Shown piece after piece: positions 63,461-64,000 of a DNA stretch of 64,000 bases. A program made the translations under genes and the position numbers. Under the pieces are notes generated by a model. It saw only the letters and a program-made list of their open reading frames with translations, was not told the origin of the DNA and did not search any database. Position 1 is the stretch's first letter. Each line of letters opens with the position of its first letter. This DNA is from Dysidea avara. Taxonomy: Eukaryota; Porifera; Demospongiae; Dictyoceratida; Dysideidae. The stretch covers positions 3,464,926 to 3,528,925 of the forward strand of contig NC_089281.1 in the NCBI RefSeq assembly GCF_963678975.1, given 5' to 3'.

Positions 63461-63646
63461 ACAGACAGCACCTTTGAGTATACATGGATGAAGTTGTCAA
63501 ATCATGGAGCCTGTTTTGGAATGGACAGGTCAGTGTTTGGAAGAATTGATACTTTGCAATATGTGGCTGGAGACGCATGCGATATTCAATATACTTTTGG
63601 GCTACATATTTCAAGTTTGAGATGGTATATAGAATTTTTCATTCAG
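63461..63646 (+). CDS. Candidate internal exon at right edge
   Basis: A strong acceptor (long T tract, 'ctttccatag') at 63460 and a good donor (CAG|GTATGT) at 63647 bound a 62-codon open segment in phase 0-0. It reads for example WMKLSNHGACFGMDRSVF, with no domain recognised. A further open segment follows an acceptor at 63894, but its frame does not join in phase. The gene would extend beyond the window. Support comes from splice sites only. Confidence 0.35.
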
Positions 63647-64000
63647 GTATGTAGGTACAGCCTGTTATGTACTCAGTAGTACATAAGTTTGTACCCAGAT
63701 TTCATGTACTTTATTGGTTGTCACAACAAAAAACTACTTCAATCTTCCAACATTTTTTGAAGATAATAATGCTGGCGACATGGTTATTGGAAACTATTTC
63801 TCTGTTATTACTTCAGAGAATACTTGTTTAATTCGGAGGGAATTTTAGTGTGAAGTTTTTAAGTGGAGGTTACAGTATATTTTTTTATTTTCAGGAGAAT
63901 CTACTTTGATAATCATCAGAGCTGTTATTACCTGTGGGTAGATGGCTCCATTGTATTGTCGTTGTTTGAGTGGTTCAATACTGTAGAGATGGTATCAATG

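Overview
The window looks like nuclear DNA from an early-branching animal, most likely a demosponge. The evidence is AT-rich sequence, GT-AG introns that can be very short (44 and about 62 nt), a single-exon CARD-NACHT-LRR receptor of the type expanded in sponges, a RING/TRAF-zinc-finger protein, and many small inverted-repeat transposons. No bacterial operon features, rRNA or CRISPR arrays were seen. The assignment to sponge is an inference from protein style; no database was searched.

Layout. 1-8300 is mostly repeats (a tRNA-headed SINE-like family, an R-family repeat, a minisatellite) around one short gene with a helical, death-fold-associated module (3766-4570, +). 8309-13006 is a decayed BEL/Pao retrotransposon on the minus strand, interrupted by an 829-bp inverted-repeat element. 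14610-16181 (+) is a membrane-anchored RING/TRAF-type protein. 16381-22393 is nested transposons: a hAT-like element carrying a 1.4-kb fold-back element, a second minisatellite, and an element with about 370-bp inverted ends and a broken DDE transposase. 22.4-28.5 kb is gene-poor.

The most interesting part is 28528-56907, all on the minus strand. Reading leftwards from 56907 there is a CARD-NACHT-LRR receptor (1117 aa) and then two paralogous seven-exon genes (51496-36984 and 34280-28528). I reconstruct each of these as a CARD-like domain, a Ser/Thr-rich linker, a complete Rab-type small GTPase domain and a C-terminal Cys-Cys prenylation signal (about 494 and 500 aa). All splice junctions are phase 0 and occur at the same places in both copies. 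Both copies share the same unusual G4 motif (NK-x-E instead of NK-x-D) and an identical 22-nt block just upstream of the CARD exon.

How they might work together (inference): the NLR and the CARD-Rab proteins each carry a CARD-like domain, so homotypic CARD contacts could couple an innate sensor to a prenylated, membrane-targeted GTPase. The RING/TRAF protein and the helical module at 3766-4570 are also of immune-signalling type, so the window may be part of an innate-immunity neighbourhood.

The rest, 57-64 kb, is repeats and retroposon remnants, with one well-spliced candidate exon at the right edge.
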